A stretch of DNA of 64,000 nucleotides from Hymenobacter arizonensis. Lineage in GTDB: Bacteria; Bacteroidota; Bacteroidia; Cytophagales; Hymenobacteraceae. Of this stretch, positions 14,801-24,143 are shown one piece after another (position 1 is the first letter of the stretch; each line of letters begins with the position of its first letter). The stretch covers positions 310,001 through 374,000 of the forward strand of contig NZ_FOXS01000003.1 in NCBI RefSeq assembly GCF_900115775.1, read 5' to 3'. The notes beneath the pieces are model-generated. The model had not been told where the DNA came from. It searched no databases and saw only the letters and a program-made list of their open reading frames with translations. The position numbers and the translations under genes were made by a program.

Positions 14801-15520
14801 ATCGTTCGGCGGGATTTGCGTGGCCAGAATGCCTGGCCCCACCGTTGGGCGCGTGTCAATGTCGTAGAGCGTGGTGCTGGTGCTGCCGATGTAGGAGTTG
14901 GTGTAAGCCACCGCGCTCACCAACGGGTCTTTGCCCAGGTTGGCGTCGCCGGCTGTCCGGTAGGCCAGGGCGCCGTCTTGGGCAGCAACGCCGCCGGTGT
15001 TCGGGTTGAGGCGGTAGTTGGCATTGTTGGAGCTCACCACCCGAATGCGGTCGACGGTGGGGTTGAAGTCGAAGCCGATGCGCTCGGTAGGGCCGCCCAG
15101 GGCCAGGGTAACCGGGCCGGTGCCCACGGCGGTGCTCACGCCGGTGGTGGGGTTGAGCCGGTAGAGCCGCGCCTCGCCGTTGGTGGCGTTATAGCCCAGG
15201 GCATACAGCTCTCCCGTATTGGGGCGGTAGTCCATGCCCACCAGCCGCTGGCCAGCTGCTACCCCGGAAATGGGCGTGGCCACTGGCCCAATCGTGCTCA
15301 AGGCCCGGTCGATGGCAACAATAGCCTGGTCGCCCACGGCAGCCCCGGGGAAAAAGGCATTGCTAGTAGGAATGGCTTGGCTCACAGTGCCCAGGCCATA
15401 AATCGTAGTTTGGGCCTGAGCGGCCGACCCTCCAAGTACCAGGGCCGCTCCCAGCGCAGTACCTAATAAGTGGTGAAGCCGCTGGCCAGAAGGCAGCAGT
15501 GAAAGTAGGTGTGTTAACAT
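11804..15520 (-). CDS. DUF4394 secreted protein with T9SS sorting domain
   Basis: A 1238-residue exported protein. ATG at 15520 (MLTHLLSLLPSGQRLHHLL...) is favoured over one 13 codons upstream because it matches the paralog and begins a signal peptide ending GGSAAQAQ. Two DUF4394 beta-propeller-like repeats follow (about 36-280 and 345-600), each with [11 protein letters not shown] or GQTVVGIDYRP, YALGYN/D and the hallmark GFDFNPTVDRIRVVS. A Trp-rich cell-surface segment (TWNGSVSSDWGTAANW), a long beta-rich region ([33 protein letters not shown]) and a C-terminal type IX sorting domain ([15 protein letters not shown]...GVYAVL...KRLVIE) complete it. Probably surface-anchored or released through the T9SS; biological role unknown. 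Confidence 0.85.
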   Translation of the reverse strand: MLTHLLSLLPSGQRLHHLLGTALGAALVLGGSAAQAQTTIYGLGTVSQAIPTSNAFFPGAAVGDQAIVAIDRALSTIGPVATPISGVAAGQRLVGMDYRPNTGELYALGYNATNGEARLYRLNPTTGVSTAVGTGPVTLALGGPTERIGFDFNPTVDRIRVVSSNNANYRLNPNTGGVAAQDGALAYRTAGDANLGKDPLVSAVAYTNSYIGSTSTTLYDIDTRPTVGPGILATQIPPNDGSLNTVGALTLDGSPIDPEAILSVDIFFTGTANEAYVMEVTKPGAAGTSASNLYNLNLTTGAATVRRPIIQAAVAPFTTGAPFDIRDIAIPTPAPTTPNLVGQLVYAVAAGNLISFDSNVPGNIRSAVNFGAGLAAGQTVVGIDYRPANAQMYALGYDASLSANNARIYTVNVSTGALTPVGSGPITLELGGPTERIGFDFNPTVDRIRVVSTNTANYRLNPVDGSITAKDGNLDRTGISAAAYTSNQTANNNGLTVLAYYNSITNTLYKSPNPNTGAMDAVAPSGLSASAEGADLDIYSQPGTVNNTAFLAVAPNGTTTNDRLYNLNLDNGSVLDIGQIGRGTNVTGIAVVIQTATVLTWNGSVSSDWGTAANWTPSVVPTNINDTVIPGGTPNQPTVTTNQITRALTLEAGAQLTLVGTLIVRGNFTNNSGSSATACSGITGPGIFETTGTNAQTFSGTALTCFTNLTVGGATVNLLSNASVQRALVLTGSLQKDANATLTLLSNSTGTAYVVNGQNGLAVVTGIGSPNAPVVVQRYIAPTNPGLGYRHYSAPVANTTVADLAVPGVFAPVVNPAYNTVGNTVTPFPNVFGYEESRVNPTVVSGTPSSSPEFDKGFFSPASTADAMVVTRGYTVNVPAQANVDFVGNLNNGNYNASGLTRGSQAQSGWHLRGNPYPAPLDWNAVGRNGLEDGLYVFKSSGQYTGSYASYINRVGVNGGTNVLPVAQGFFVRTAAGQTGSINFTNAARLTSENAPFERGTADARPQLTLSLAGTSARTQALAYFEPGATAGFDAAFDAHALPAPNGLTLAFETAAAEPLAISGLPALTGADLTLPLRVAARTAGTYALTVDQVRNLPANYRAYLRDALTGTDTELTAATAVNLELAANAAAGGRYAVLFTTQARVLGTAPAALARLASVYPNPARGMATLLVPAALRGTQATAVTVVDNLGRVVLRRTLGAGATETVELPLAGLAPGVYAVLARTAHGLVAKRLVIE

Positions 15521-15698
15521 AAATGGGTGGGTAAATAGGTGAGCGAAAAGACGCGGCAATACCGTAGCGCTTAGCCAGTGATGGCGTCACTACGTCTATT
15601 TTCAATTTGCGGCTAGAAAATCCTGAAAAAAACTGCCAAGAAGCCAAATCCTGTTCTCTTAGCCCGTTTGGTAACTTAAACATACTTGGCTTAGGAGC

Positions 15699-15737
15699 AA
15701 AAAAAATCCCCCACTAGTACAGCGGGGGATTTTTTTG
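15699..15737. terminator. bidirectional terminator between the DUF4394 genes
   Basis: AAAAAAATCCCCC and GGGGGATTTTTTT around ACTAGTACAGC; symmetrical A/T tracts. It terminates the upstream minus-strand gene. Confidence 0.85.
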
Positions 15738-15780
15738 CTACCTAAATCACGGCCGATAAAAAGCCGTTGCCAAAGCAGGT

Positions 15781-18700
15781 TTATTCAACCACGAGTCGCT
15801 TGGCGACGAGACCGTGGGCGGTACGGGCGAGCACGGCGTACACGCCCGGGGCCAGGCCGGCCAGCGGCAGCTCCAGGGTCTCGGTGGCGCCGGCGCCCAG
15901 CGTGCGGGCCAGCACCACGCGGCCCAGGTTGTCGACAACGGTGACGGCCGTGGCCTGGGTGCCGCGCAGGGCGGCGGGCACGAGCAGCGTGGCCGCGCCG
16001 CGGGCCGGGTTGGGGTACACGCTGGCCAAGCGGGCCAAGGCGGCCGGGGCCGTGCCCAGCACGCGGGCCTGCGTGGTGAAGAGCACGGCGTAGCGCCCGC
16101 CGGCCGCGGCATTGGCCGCCAGGTCCAAGCTAACCGAGCGGTTGGCTGCCAGGTCGGTGAACGTGCCGGTGAGCGCATCGCGCAGGTAGGCGCGGTAGTT
16201 GGCGGGCAGGTTGCGCACCTGGTCCACGGTGAGGGCGTAGGTGCCGGCCGTGCGGGCGGCCACGCGCAGGGGCAGGGTGAGGTCGGCGCCGGTCAGGGCG
16301 GGCAGGCCGCTGATGGCCAGGGGCTCGGCGGCGGCGGTTTCAAAGGCCAGGGTCAGGCCGTTGGGCGCGGGCAGGGCGTGGGCGTCGAAGGCGGCGTCGA
16401 AGCCGGCCGTGGCGCCGGGCTCGAAGTACGCCAGCGCCTGCGTGCTAGCTGCGGCGCTGGTCAGGCCTAGGGTTAGGCGTGGGCGGGTGTCGGCAGTGCC
16501 GCGCTGGAAGGGAGTAGCATCGGGGGTGTTTACTCGGGCGGCGTTGGTGAAAGACAGACTGCCTGCCTGGCCAGCCGCGGCCCGTACAAAGAAGCCCTGG
16601 GCTACGGGCAATATGTTGGTGCCACCATTCACGCCCACAAAATTGATGTAGCTGGCGTAGCTGCCGGTGTACTGGCCGCTGCTCTTAAACACGTATAAGG
16701 CATTCTCCACGCCGGTCTTGCCCACCAGGTTCCAGTTGAGGGGCGAGGGGTAGGGGTTGCCGCGCAGGTGCCAACCGCTTTCGGCCTGGCTGCCACGGGT
16801 GAGGTTGCTGGCTGCGATGGTGCCATTGTTGAGGGTGCCTACAAAGTCCACATTAGCTTGGGCCGGGATGTTGACGGTGTAGCCACGCGTTACCTCCATG
16901 GGGTCGGCAGTGCTGGCGGGCGAGAAGAAGCCCTTGTCGAAATCAATGGAGCCAGCACCGCCGCTGGTGTTCACGCGGACCTCATCGTAGCCAAACACGT
17001 TGGGGAAAGGCGACACGTTGTTAGGTACGCCAGCGGTGTTGTAGGCAGGGTTGACAATGGGCGTAAAGCCGGCCGTGTTCAGGTCGGCCACGGTGGTGTT
17101 GGCCACGGGTGCGCTGTAGTGGCGGTAGCCCACCCCGCCGTTGCGGCTCGGGTCGATGTAGCGCTGCACTGTGGCTGTGCCCACTACTACGCCGCCGCGG
17201 TTGTCGACCAGCGCAGTGCCCGCGGCCGATGACAGCAGCGTCAGGCTTTGTCCGGTGGTGGCTAGGTTGCCGTTTTCGAGGCGCAACACCTGAGTCACGC
17301 TCAAAGCCTGGCTCAGGCTTAGGCCAGTGGCATTGCTCACACCTAAGTTAAGCACCCGGCTGGGCAAGCCCGGACCGGTCACCTGGGCCACGGTGCCGTT
17401 GTAAGCATAGTTGGCATCGATGCTAAACGAGCGGCTGCCCGTTACTCGCACGGCGCCCACTGCGCCCGTAGTGGCAATGCCAGCCGGGTCGCAGATGGCC
17501 AGGTTAGCGCCTGGCAATAGCACAAAGGAGCCCGGGCCGTCAATTACCTGGCAGGCTTGCACCAGTGCCCCGCCCGACTGTACCGTCAGGGTGCCGTTCA
17601 CGGTGAGGGTACCGGTAAGGGTAGCCACGCCCGTGCCCGTAATGGTTACGTTGTTGTAGCTGCCCGAAACAGGTTGCGGGCTGCTCACCACCAGGTCGGT
17701 CAGCGGAGCAGCGGTAGTAGTAAAGGAGACCGTGACGGCCAGCGAAGTAGCGCTGCTACCGCAGTTGCGCACAATGCTTGCAGTATAGGACGTGCTAGCA
17801 ATCAAACCAGTCAAGTTTATGCCTCCAACAACAAAGTACACCTGTGGTGTCCCACCCCCAGTTGGGGTAAGGGTAAGGGTGTAGAAGTCAGTAGTGCCAT
17901 CGGTTGTAAAGCTCACCGTGGCCGAGTTGCTGGTGATGCCGCTCACTGATAAGCCTGTGGGCGCAAGACAAGCCACCGGTGCCGGATTTACAGTGAACAC
18001 AGCCGGAGCCGAGGTTCCGCCGCCCGGCGCAGGGTTGGTCACGGTCACGTTGTAGGAACCGGCCGTGGCCTGGTCAGCCGCGGTCAGCGCTATGGTCAGC
18101 TGAGTAGCCGACACAAACGTGGTCGAACGCGAAGTGCCGTTGAAGCTTACCGTGGACGAGGCCAGAAAGTTGGTGCCGTTCACGGTCAAGGTCTGGGCCG
18201 CGGCGCCAGCCGTAACCGTTGCCGGCGACAGGCTGGTGATGGTAGGAGCAGGGTTGTTTACCACCACCGGGTTCACCGTAAACACGGCCGGGGCCGAGGT
18301 GCCGCCTCCGGGGGCTGCGTTGGTTACGGTCACGTTGTAAGAACCAGCCGTGGCAATATCCGAGGCCGGAATGGCTGCCGTTACCTGTGTGGCCGACACA
18401 AACGTGGTGGGCCGTGTCGTTCCATTGAAGCTAACCGTGGAGCCGCTGACGAAGCCCGTGCCCGTAACGGTAAGGGTGAAGGCCGCACCGCCTGCCGTGG
18501 CCGAATTCGGCGACAAGCTGGTGATGGTAGGCGCTGGGTTGGGCGCGGCTGTGGTAGTAAAAGTGGTTGTAGCCGCTGCCGAAGTCGTGTTGCCAGTGCA
18601 GTTGCTCACAATGCTCACGGTGTAGGCCGTGCCGGGCGTCAGGCCCGTAAGGGCGACTGGTGAGGTAGTGGCTGTTAGGGTGGTGGCTGTCCCGCCAGCA

Positions 18701-20070
18701 GGGGTCACAGTCACAGTGTAGTTGGTGGCCGTTGCGCTGGCCGTGAAGCTTATCGAAGCCGAGTTGCTGGTGATGCTGTTGGCAGCCGGATTGGTGGGGG
18801 CGTCGCACGGTGGCGGGGTAGTGGTTACAGTAAAAGGAAGCGAATTCGTAATGCCGCCTGGTACAGGTGGGTTGGCTACGGAAACCTGAACAACACCCGG
18901 AGATTGGAAATTCGTGGCCGGAATAACGGCAGTAAGTTGCGTAGGAGACACATACGTAGTCGTAAGATTGGCCGTGCCGTACCTTACTATCGCGCCATTA
19001 AAGAAGCCAGTACCTGTAGCGGTAATAGTCAAAGCAGGGGCCCCAACTACAGCTGTATTTGGGGCAATGCTGATAAGCGTAGGAACCGGAGGTACCGCAA
19101 TGTCAAAAATATCAATTGGCGAATCCACACTGGTTGATATCAGGTTAGCTATCCTGACGGCCGCCCCCGTGTTTAAATCGAGCGTATAAAGGTTGGCTCT
19201 GGCGGTGCCAGCAGGCAACCTTTCCCCTAGCTCAAGTAAGAAAGCGTTGTTCGAGGAGGGATTGCCAGCGTAATTGGAAATATCAAGATTTAGTGCTTGT
19301 GCCGCGCCTATTCCGAAACCTTGTAAGCTAATAGTGCCTACATTGGTCAACAACCCGCTGCTGGGCAGAGCTTGAGTATTTAACAAGCCTGCGTTGAGAA
19401 AGTCAATGTTATAAAGAGTGGTGGAGGTGCTGCCGATAAAAGCATTGCTGTAAGCTGCTGCTGTAACTCCCGGATTTGGTGTACCACCAGCATAAGCCAA
19501 TGGGGTATCCGTTGCCACAATACTACCGGTTGCGGGGTCCAGCCGGTAGTTGGAGTCAGTAGTGCTCACTACCCTAATTTGCTCGTTTACAGGATTGAAG
19601 TCAAAACCAACCTGATAAGGAGCAGAACTAAGTGCTAGCGTAATATTACTGGTTCCTACAGGTGTGGCTACTCCCGTAATTGCGTTTAGAGTGTACAGTC
19701 TGGCATTGCTAGCTGAGGCGGAAGAATTATAGCCTAACGCATAAAGCTGGCCTGTACTGGTTCGAAAGTCCATCCCTACCAGCCTCTGCCCCGGCTCTAA
19801 GCCTGAAATAGGCACTGGCAGCGAGGCGATGGGAAATACGCTTTGAACAGTTTTGAAGGCTATAATGCCTTGGTCACCCACACTAGCTCCTTGAGGGTAG
19901 ATGGGATTAGTGCCAGGTAGTACAGTTCCGTTAACAGTGCCCAGGGCGTAAACGATGTCTTGGGCACGGCCAGTTAAACTGCCAAGCAGTAAAGTCATCA
20001 ACAGCAAAAAAGCTGTTAACTTCTGCAACTGCCGTCCCACAGACGGCAGCAAAAGTAGGTGTGTCAACAT
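15781..20070 (-). CDS. DUF4394 / IPT-TIG / FN3 secreted protein with T9SS domain
   Basis: A 1429-residue exported protein with signal peptide ([16 protein letters not shown]). Order: one DUF4394 domain (about 38-330, [15 protein letters not shown]), three IPT/TIG-like Ig folds ([61 protein letters not shown]) interleaved with two fibronectin-III-like modules ([44 protein letters not shown]), then the same approximately 450-residue C-terminal part as its neighbour, including the GYRHYSAP block and the T9SS sorting domain ending KRLVVE. Likely a surface adhesin or matrix protein. The TIG/FN3 insert is the main difference from the paralog downstream; the shared 3' DNA is almost identical. Confidence 0.85.
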   Translation of the reverse strand: MLTHLLLLPSVGRQLQKLTAFLLLMTLLLGSLTGRAQDIVYALGTVNGTVLPGTNPIYPQGASVGDQGIIAFKTVQSVFPIASLPVPISGLEPGQRLVGMDFRTSTGQLYALGYNSSASASNARLYTLNAITGVATPVGTSNITLALSSAPYQVGFDFNPVNEQIRVVSTTDSNYRLDPATGSIVATDTPLAYAGGTPNPGVTAAAYSNAFIGSTSTTLYNIDFLNAGLLNTQALPSSGLLTNVGTISLQGFGIGAAQALNLDISNYAGNPSSNNAFLLELGERLPAGTARANLYTLDLNTGAAVRIANLISTSVDSPIDIFDIAVPPVPTLISIAPNTAVVGAPALTITATGTGFFNGAIVRYGTANLTTTYVSPTQLTAVIPATNFQSPGVVQVSVANPPVPGGITNSLPFTVTTTPPPCDAPTNPAANSITSNSASISFTASATATNYTVTVTPAGGTATTLTATTSPVALTGLTPGTAYTVSIVSNCTGNTTSAAATTTFTTTAAPNPAPTITSLSPNSATAGGAAFTLTVTGTGFVSGSTVSFNGTTRPTTFVSATQVTAAIPASDIATAGSYNVTVTNAAPGGGTSAPAVFTVNPVVVNNPAPTITSLSPATVTAGAAAQTLTVNGTNFLASSTVSFNGTSRSTTFVSATQLTIALTAADQATAGSYNVTVTNPAPGGGTSAPAVFTVNPAPVACLAPTGLSVSGITSNSATVSFTTDGTTDFYTLTLTPTGGGTPQVYFVVGGINLTGLIASTSYTASIVRNCGSSATSLAVTVSFTTTAAPLTDLVVSSPQPVSGSYNNVTITGTGVATLTGTLTVNGTLTVQSGGALVQACQVIDGPGSFVLLPGANLAICDPAGIATTGAVGAVRVTGSRSFSIDANYAYNGTVAQVTGPGLPSRVLNLGVSNATGLSLSQALSVTQVLRLENGNLATTGQSLTLLSSAAGTALVDNRGGVVVGTATVQRYIDPSRNGGVGYRHYSAPVANTTVADLNTAGFTPIVNPAYNTAGVPNNVSPFPNVFGYDEVRVNTSGGAGSIDFDKGFFSPASTADPMEVTRGYTVNIPAQANVDFVGTLNNGTIAASNLTRGSQAESGWHLRGNPYPSPLNWNLVGKTGVENALYVFKSSGQYTGSYASYINFVGVNGGTNILPVAQGFFVRAAAGQAGSLSFTNAARVNTPDATPFQRGTADTRPRLTLGLTSAAASTQALAYFEPGATAGFDAAFDAHALPAPNGLTLAFETAAAEPLAISGLPALTGADLTLPLRVAARTAGTYALTVDQVRNLPANYRAYLRDALTGTFTDLAANRSVSLDLAANAAAGGRYAVLFTTQARVLGTAPAALARLASVYPNPARGAATLLVPAALRGTQATAVTVVDNLGRVVLARTLGAGATETLELPLAGLAPGVYAVLARTAHGLVAKRLVVE

Positions 20071-20215
20071 AGTTAGATGAAAAAGGATTAAGAAAAGAAT
20101 TAAAACAGAACAGTTGCTATATAGTCAGCGACCATGGCGGCAAGTACGGATTTTTAAGACCAACAGCTATCCAAACGCTACCGAAAAGTGCGTTGAATAG
20201 AGAAACGGGCGCGGT
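20071..20215. other. promoter-containing gap before the large surface gene
   Basis: Short AT-rich spacer upstream (minus strand) of the 1429-residue gene. No distinct promoter match could be fixed and no other feature is visible. Confidence 0.35.
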
Positions 20216-20752
20216 TCAATTGTCTCCGGCAGGGGAGGTATCGACCACCCGTACCACGTCGCCAACCCGAATGATGCCGCCTTGCGCAATGTGTGCCGTG
20301 AGGCCGCCGTGGCCCCGCATGGCGTTGTAGCCGCCGGGCCCCAGCTCCTCCTCCATGCGGGAGCAGGGGTGGCACTCGCCGGTGATGTCGAGAATCACAT
20401 GCTCCCCAATGCGGACTTGCCGGTTTTTAAGCGCCAGCAGGTTCAGGCCGCTCACCGCCAGGTTGCGGCGCAGGCGGCCGGGCTCAATGGGGGCATCGAG
20501 CCCCAGGAAGCTGGCCACCGCAGCCATCGATTCGTGCTGAATAAGGGTGAGTTGGCGCTTGCCGCCCGACTTGGGGCGGGCGTGGTCGCCGAGCATGTGC
20601 GAATCGGTTTTTAGCTCCGCCTCCTGCACCGACACAAGCGGCTCGCGCCGCACCGGTCGCTGGCCAATCCACTCCACGCGGCCGGTCTGGGGTAGGGTAG
20701 CCAGCAGGCGCGCCACGGTTGATTTTTCGTCGCCAAAGAAAGGAAAAGGCAT
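20216..20752 (-). CDS. MOSC domain protein
   Basis: A 178-residue single-domain MOSC protein. The MOSC core spans roughly residues 30-172, with the characteristic RRNLAVSGLNLLAL strand-loop, the conserved cysteine segment DITGECHPCSRMEEELGPGGYNAMRGHGGLTAHI and the closing strand GGIIRVGDVVRVV. MOSC domains handle molybdenum-cofactor-bound sulfur or related sulfur transfer (YiiM, mARC). Single-domain examples such as this are thought to act on N-hydroxylated compounds or as sulfur carriers; the substrate here is unassigned. It has no adjacent molybdenum genes. Confidence 0.82.
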   Translation of the reverse strand: MPFPFFGDEKSTVARLLATLPQTGRVEWIGQRPVRREPLVSVQEAELKTDSHMLGDHARPKSGGKRQLTLIQHESMAAVASFLGLDAPIEPGRLRRNLAVSGLNLLALKNRQVRIGEHVILDITGECHPCSRMEEELGPGGYNAMRGHGGLTAHIAQGGIIRVGDVVRVVDTSPAGDN

Positions 20753-20853
20753 TTTTCAGTTGTTAAAAGTTCAGCAGAAAAACGTTGGTGCACTGGTTCA
20801 GAGTCGGGGCACCGCACCTGAACCAGCCACTTCCGCCAGCTCACTTATATAAG

Positions 20854-21318
20854 TTACAACTCGTCGGGCGTACCAAAGCCCTCGCGGATTTCGGTGTGCA
20901 TAATCTGTCCGCCGAGGTTGCCGGCCCGTGCCAGCAGCCCAAAGCTGAGCACTGCGGTCAGCAGCGTCAACAAAGCCAGCAGCCGGGCCCGCGGCGAAGC
21001 GTTCTTAAGCAAGAGCAGCGAAAACAGTGCCAGGGCGGCGGCACCTTGCAATACCCAAAAGCCAAGTTCGGCTGCCGTTTCATGATTTTGAATAAGGGCC
21101 CGGCTTACCCGGGGCAGGTCCCGGACCACGGCTTCTGCGCCTTCGCCCGTGAGTTGAGCCGGCAGGCACAGTACGCCCGCGGCCAGCACCGCCACCAGCC
21201 CGGCGCGGGTGAGCGTGTTGTTTTTTCCAAACAAGCCAACGCCCAGTAGCACCGCGGCAAAGAGGCTGCCCAGAATAGGCACATGGTTGACGAGGAGGTG
21301 CAGGTGGGCTTGGTTCAT
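20854..21318 (-). CDS. small four-helix membrane protein
   Basis: A 154-residue integral membrane protein with four predicted segments: LHLLVNHVPILGSLFAAVLLGVGLF, AGLVAVLAAGVLCLPAQL, AAELGFWVLQGAAALALFSLLLL and LLALLTLLTAVLSFGLLARAG. The histidines in HLHLLVNHVP and NHETAA sit at membrane edges and could ligate heme or metal, as in DUF2231-like and cytochrome-associated proteins, but this is not proven. It is transcribed with, or just upstream of, the MOSC gene on the same strand (101 bp gap). Confidence 0.6.
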   Translation of the reverse strand: MNQAHLHLLVNHVPILGSLFAAVLLGVGLFGKNNTLTRAGLVAVLAAGVLCLPAQLTGEGAEAVVRDLPRVSRALIQNHETAAELGFWVLQGAAALALFSLLLLKNASPRARLLALLTLLTAVLSFGLLARAGNLGGQIMHTEIREGFGTPDEL

Positions 21319-21696
21319 TTGCTAAAAAAGGCAGCTGGGTGAGGGGCCCGGGCCGCTGCCGAAGCAAAGCTACCCCCGCCCCGCCAAGCCGCTGGTAAAC
21401 GCAACCGTTTCGGGCCCACCACGACTCTTATTAAATGAACTGCAATCACCTATAAATCGTTATTAAACCAGCAACCGATGCTCTTCAGCACGCGGCTTTT
21501 TCGGGCCGATTCACAATGAAAATCGGGCCGGCCCGTTGGTTAGCGCTGCCGCTGTCGGATTGTCACCAAAGTGCCTGCTAGACTGCCTAATAGTCTTGCT
21601 TGGAACCTCGATAATCGAGCTGCTTGCCAAGGAAAATATCTGGCATTGCGCTTGCCATAGTTCGCTTACTAGTCATTCACCTTCGCCTCCTTAGCT
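21319..21696. other. divergent intergenic region of about 380 bp
   Basis: Separates two outward-facing genes. It has an AT-richer core (21420-21480) that probably contains both promoters, but I cannot place consensus boxes with confidence. A GC-rich inverted motif (TTTTTCGGGCCGATT and AATCGGGCC, about 21497-21535) is the only structure noted. Confidence 0.35.
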
Positions 21697-22647
21697 ATGA
21701 CTTTCCTCCCTCGTTTCATTAGCCGCCTCGCCGCTCCGCTGCTGCTGGCGTTGCCCCTAGCTTTTTCTACTCCGGCCCAGGCTCAGAATGCCCCGGCAAC
21801 CACGGACGTAATCCGCGAAATCACCGACGCCGTGGGCCTCAAAGCTCGTTTTGAGCTGCGTGCCACCCGCGAAATCGACAACGCTGCAGCGGTGGTGTAC
21901 AACGGCAAGCGCTTCCTGCTCTACAATCCCGACTTCCTGAACGCCGTGAACCAGGCCGGGCACACCGACTGGGCCGGCATCAGCATTCTGGCGCACGAGA
22001 TGGGCCACCACCTCAACGGCCACACCCTGCGCGCCGGTGGCTCGCAACCCGCCGACGAGCTCGAAGCCGATGAGTTTTCGGGCTTCGTGCTCCGCAAGCT
22101 GGGTGCCAGCCTGGCACAGTCGCAGGCCGCCATGGCCACCGTTTCCGACGACCAGGGTTCGGCCACGCACCCCGGCCGCACGCCGCGCCTTGCCGCCATC
22201 AGCCAGGGCTGGCAGCGGGCCAACGGCCAGATTGTGGCCAGCTCCCGCGCCGCGGCTCCTTCGGCCGCCCCGGCAGTAGTGGCCGCGCGGCCCCAGCAGT
22301 CGGCTAACACCCAGCTGGAGCGGCGCTTCCCCACGGCGCAGGTGCGCGAAGACGATGAGGACCTCATTGCCAGCAGCCAGAACACGGCCGGTGCCGTGCG
22401 CCTCGTGGGCCAACTCACCTTCCGCAACGACCCCAGCCAGCGCTACTATCTCACCAACGCCCTGAAAGTGGTGCGCGTAGACGGGGACGATAATGCCGAG
22501 GTTGTAGGCAAAATCTCTCGCACCACCAGCGGCACCTTTCCCTACGTGCTCACCGATGGCCGGCAGCGCCGCCTCTTCATCACCGCCCGCGGCGATGTGT
22601 ACGACAAGGAAGGCCAGCGCGTAGCCAAGCTGCACGACCCTTCGTAG
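21697..22647 (+). CDS. exported M48-like metalloprotease
   Basis: A 316-residue protein with a signal peptide (LAAPLLLALPLAFSTPAQAQ). The zinc-binding HExxH is HEMGHHLNGH near residue 101, with the third ligand provided by DELEADEFSGFVLRKLGAS about 30 residues on. The downstream Glu/Asp spacing is typical of M48 peptidases. The catalytic part is short and continues into a low-complexity linker (RAAAPSAAPAVVAARPQQ) and a C-terminal domain of about 95 residues rich in beta strands. Probably periplasmic or outer-membrane-attached. The stop codon lies inside a very long hairpin. Confidence 0.78.
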   Translation: MTFLPRFISRLAAPLLLALPLAFSTPAQAQNAPATTDVIREITDAVGLKARFELRATREIDNAAAVVYNGKRFLLYNPDFLNAVNQAGHTDWAGISILAHEMGHHLNGHTLRAGGSQPADELEADEFSGFVLRKLGASLAQSQAAMATVSDDQGSATHPGRTPRLAAISQGWQRANGQIVASSRAAAPSAAPAVVAARPQQSANTQLERRFPTAQVREDDEDLIASSQNTAGAVRLVGQLTFRNDPSQRYYLTNALKVVRVDGDDNAEVVGKISRTTSGTFPYVLTDGRQRRLFITARGDVYDKEGQRVAKLHDPS

Positions 22648-22728
22648 ATTAATTAAAACCGAGGAATCAAAAATGCCCGCCTGACAATTCAGGCGGGCAT
22701 TTTTGATTCCTCGGTTTTAATTAATCTA
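22645..22728. terminator. 40-bp perfect hairpin overlapping a stop codon
   Basis: Arms 22645-22684 and 22689-22728 are exact complements around a CAAT loop. The core GCCCGCCTGA/TCAGGCGGGC followed by ATTTTT is a normal bidirectional terminator, but the symmetry continues for a further 30 bp on each side and includes the TAG of the M48 gene. Confidence 0.9.
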
Positions 22729-22737
22729 TTTAGGAGA

Positions 22738-22844
22738 TGTCATCCTGAGCTTGCGAAGGACCTTATCAGGGCAGAACAAATGGCAGTAATCCCTACTACG
22801 GCTCCTTCTCTCGTGATAAGGTCCTTCGCGAGCTCAGGATAACA
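22738..22844. repeat. REPIN-like inverted repeat, family 1 variant
   Basis: Arms with TCCTGAGCTTGCGAAGGACC instead of the common TGCTGAGC...GCATC, inner pair CTTATCA/TGATAAG, and a longer centre than other copies. Immediately follows the 40-bp hairpin. Confidence 0.85.
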
Positions 22845-22946
22845 GTAGGGTTGAGGTACTAGACAGCTTCTTTATAGTTGTTATAGAAAGCGCATCCGTC
22901 GTTCCTTCGTGGCTCCACTCATGCCGCTCACCTCACCACGCGCCCC

Positions 22947-23861
22947 ATGCCCCAGCTGCCGTTTCTTCTTGTTGATGCCTTCACCACCGAGCCGCTCAGC
23001 GGCAACCCTTGCGCCGTGGTGCTCGATGCCGAAACCCTTACGCTCGAAACCCGGCAGCGGCTGGCCCGGGAGTTCAATCAGTCGGAAACGGCATTTGTCG
23101 ACCACACGCCGCCCGGCAGCACGGAGTTTACCGTTCGCTTTTTCACGCCGGCCGAAGAAATCCCCCTGGCCGGCCATCCCACCATTGCCACCGTCACGGC
23201 CTTGCTGCACGCCGGCCGGGTCACCTTGCCCACCGATGGCACTTCGCTTGTGCTTACTCTGCACCTGCTCCACGGCCCGATTCGGGTCGATGTGTTGGCG
23301 GGAGAAGGCGGAGCGCCCCCACTGATATGGATGACCCAGCGCCGGCCCGTATTCGGAGCCGTACACGCGCCCGAAGTGGTGCTGCCCCTCTTCGGCCTCA
23401 CGCCCGACGACCTGCTGCCCGGCGCGCCCATCCAAACCGTGAGCACCGGCACGCCCCAGCTCATGATATTGCTGCGCGACCACGCCGCCCTGCGCCGCGC
23501 CCACGTGGCCGACGCCGCGGGCCTGGGCCGCTACCGCGCCGAGAGCGACTTTTTCAGCCCCCACCTTTTCTGCCTGGGCGGCGCTACCCCAGCTGGTGCC
23601 ACCTTTGCCCGCCACTTCGGCACCCCGCCCGACATCTCGGAAGACCCCGTCACGGGTTCGGCCACAGGCGGCATGGCTGCGTATTTGTGGCATCACGGCT
23701 ACCTTAAGTCGCCCGATTTTATTGCCGAACAAGGCTACGACATGGGCCGGGCCGGCACCGTGCAAGTGCGCGTGAGCGGCCCGCCCGAAGCCATCGAAGC
23801 AGTACAGATTGGCGGCACGGGCGTGGTGGTGCTTGAAGGCAGCCTGCGCGGAGATTTATAG
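22947..23861 (+). CDS. PhzF family isomerase-like protein
   Basis: A 304-residue PhzF/YddE protein. The N-terminal block FLLVDAFTTEPLSGNPCAVVLDAE, the catalytic Glu in EFNQSETAFV (near residue 46), the FTPAEEIPLAGHPTIA motif and the symmetry-related C-terminal block EDPVTGSATGGMAAYLW are all present. The family includes PhzF (trans-2,3-dihydro-3-hydroxyanthranilate isomerase) and many enzymes of unknown substrate. No phenazine genes are nearby, so this is a general PhzF-like isomerase/epimerase. ATG at 22947 gives the family-typical N-terminus. Confidence 0.88.
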   Translation: MPQLPFLLVDAFTTEPLSGNPCAVVLDAETLTLETRQRLAREFNQSETAFVDHTPPGSTEFTVRFFTPAEEIPLAGHPTIATVTALLHAGRVTLPTDGTSLVLTLHLLHGPIRVDVLAGEGGAPPLIWMTQRRPVFGAVHAPEVVLPLFGLTPDDLLPGAPIQTVSTGTPQLMILLRDHAALRRAHVADAAGLGRYRAESDFFSPHLFCLGGATPAGATFARHFGTPPDISEDPVTGSATGGMAAYLWHHGYLKSPDFIAEQGYDMGRAGTVQVRVSGPPEAIEAVQIGGTGVVVLEGSLRGDL

Positions 23862-23976
23862 AGGAGGTCTTGCAACTTGAGGCGCGTTCGGGCTGTTGGT
23901 TTGACAGGTTTGCAAAGCGCGTGAGCGCGTCACGCACAGCACAGCCAAGCATCTCGCTTGCTTCGTTTCAATCGTC

Positions 23977-24061
23977 TGTCATGCTGAGCTTGCGAAGCAC
24001 CTTATCAGGTTCGAACAATTCGTTCAGCCGTGAGAAGGTGCTTCGCAAGCTCAGCATGACA
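23977..24061. repeat. REPIN-like inverted repeat, family 1
   Basis: Perfect terminal arms (TGTCATGCTGAGCTTGCGAA... and complement), inner CTTATCA with a partly decayed TGAGAAG partner, centre TTCGAACAATTCGTTCAGCC. It is preceded at 23948-23970 by a fragment with AAGCATCTCGCTTGC of the related CTCGC variant. Confidence 0.9.
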
Positions 24062-24143
24062 GGCGAGTAGGTTTATCGAGGTAAACAACAGGCTGCTTCC
24101 TGTCCGACCAATCTTTACTCTTCCTTTCCCCAGCCATTTCTCT

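Noticed and set aside
22881..23765. 294-codon minus-strand frame over the PhzF gene
   Set aside because: Antisense shadow: the plus strand carries full PhzF motifs.
22947..23861. Phenazine biosynthesis
   Set aside because: Only a PhzF-like protein is present; no other phz genes are nearby.
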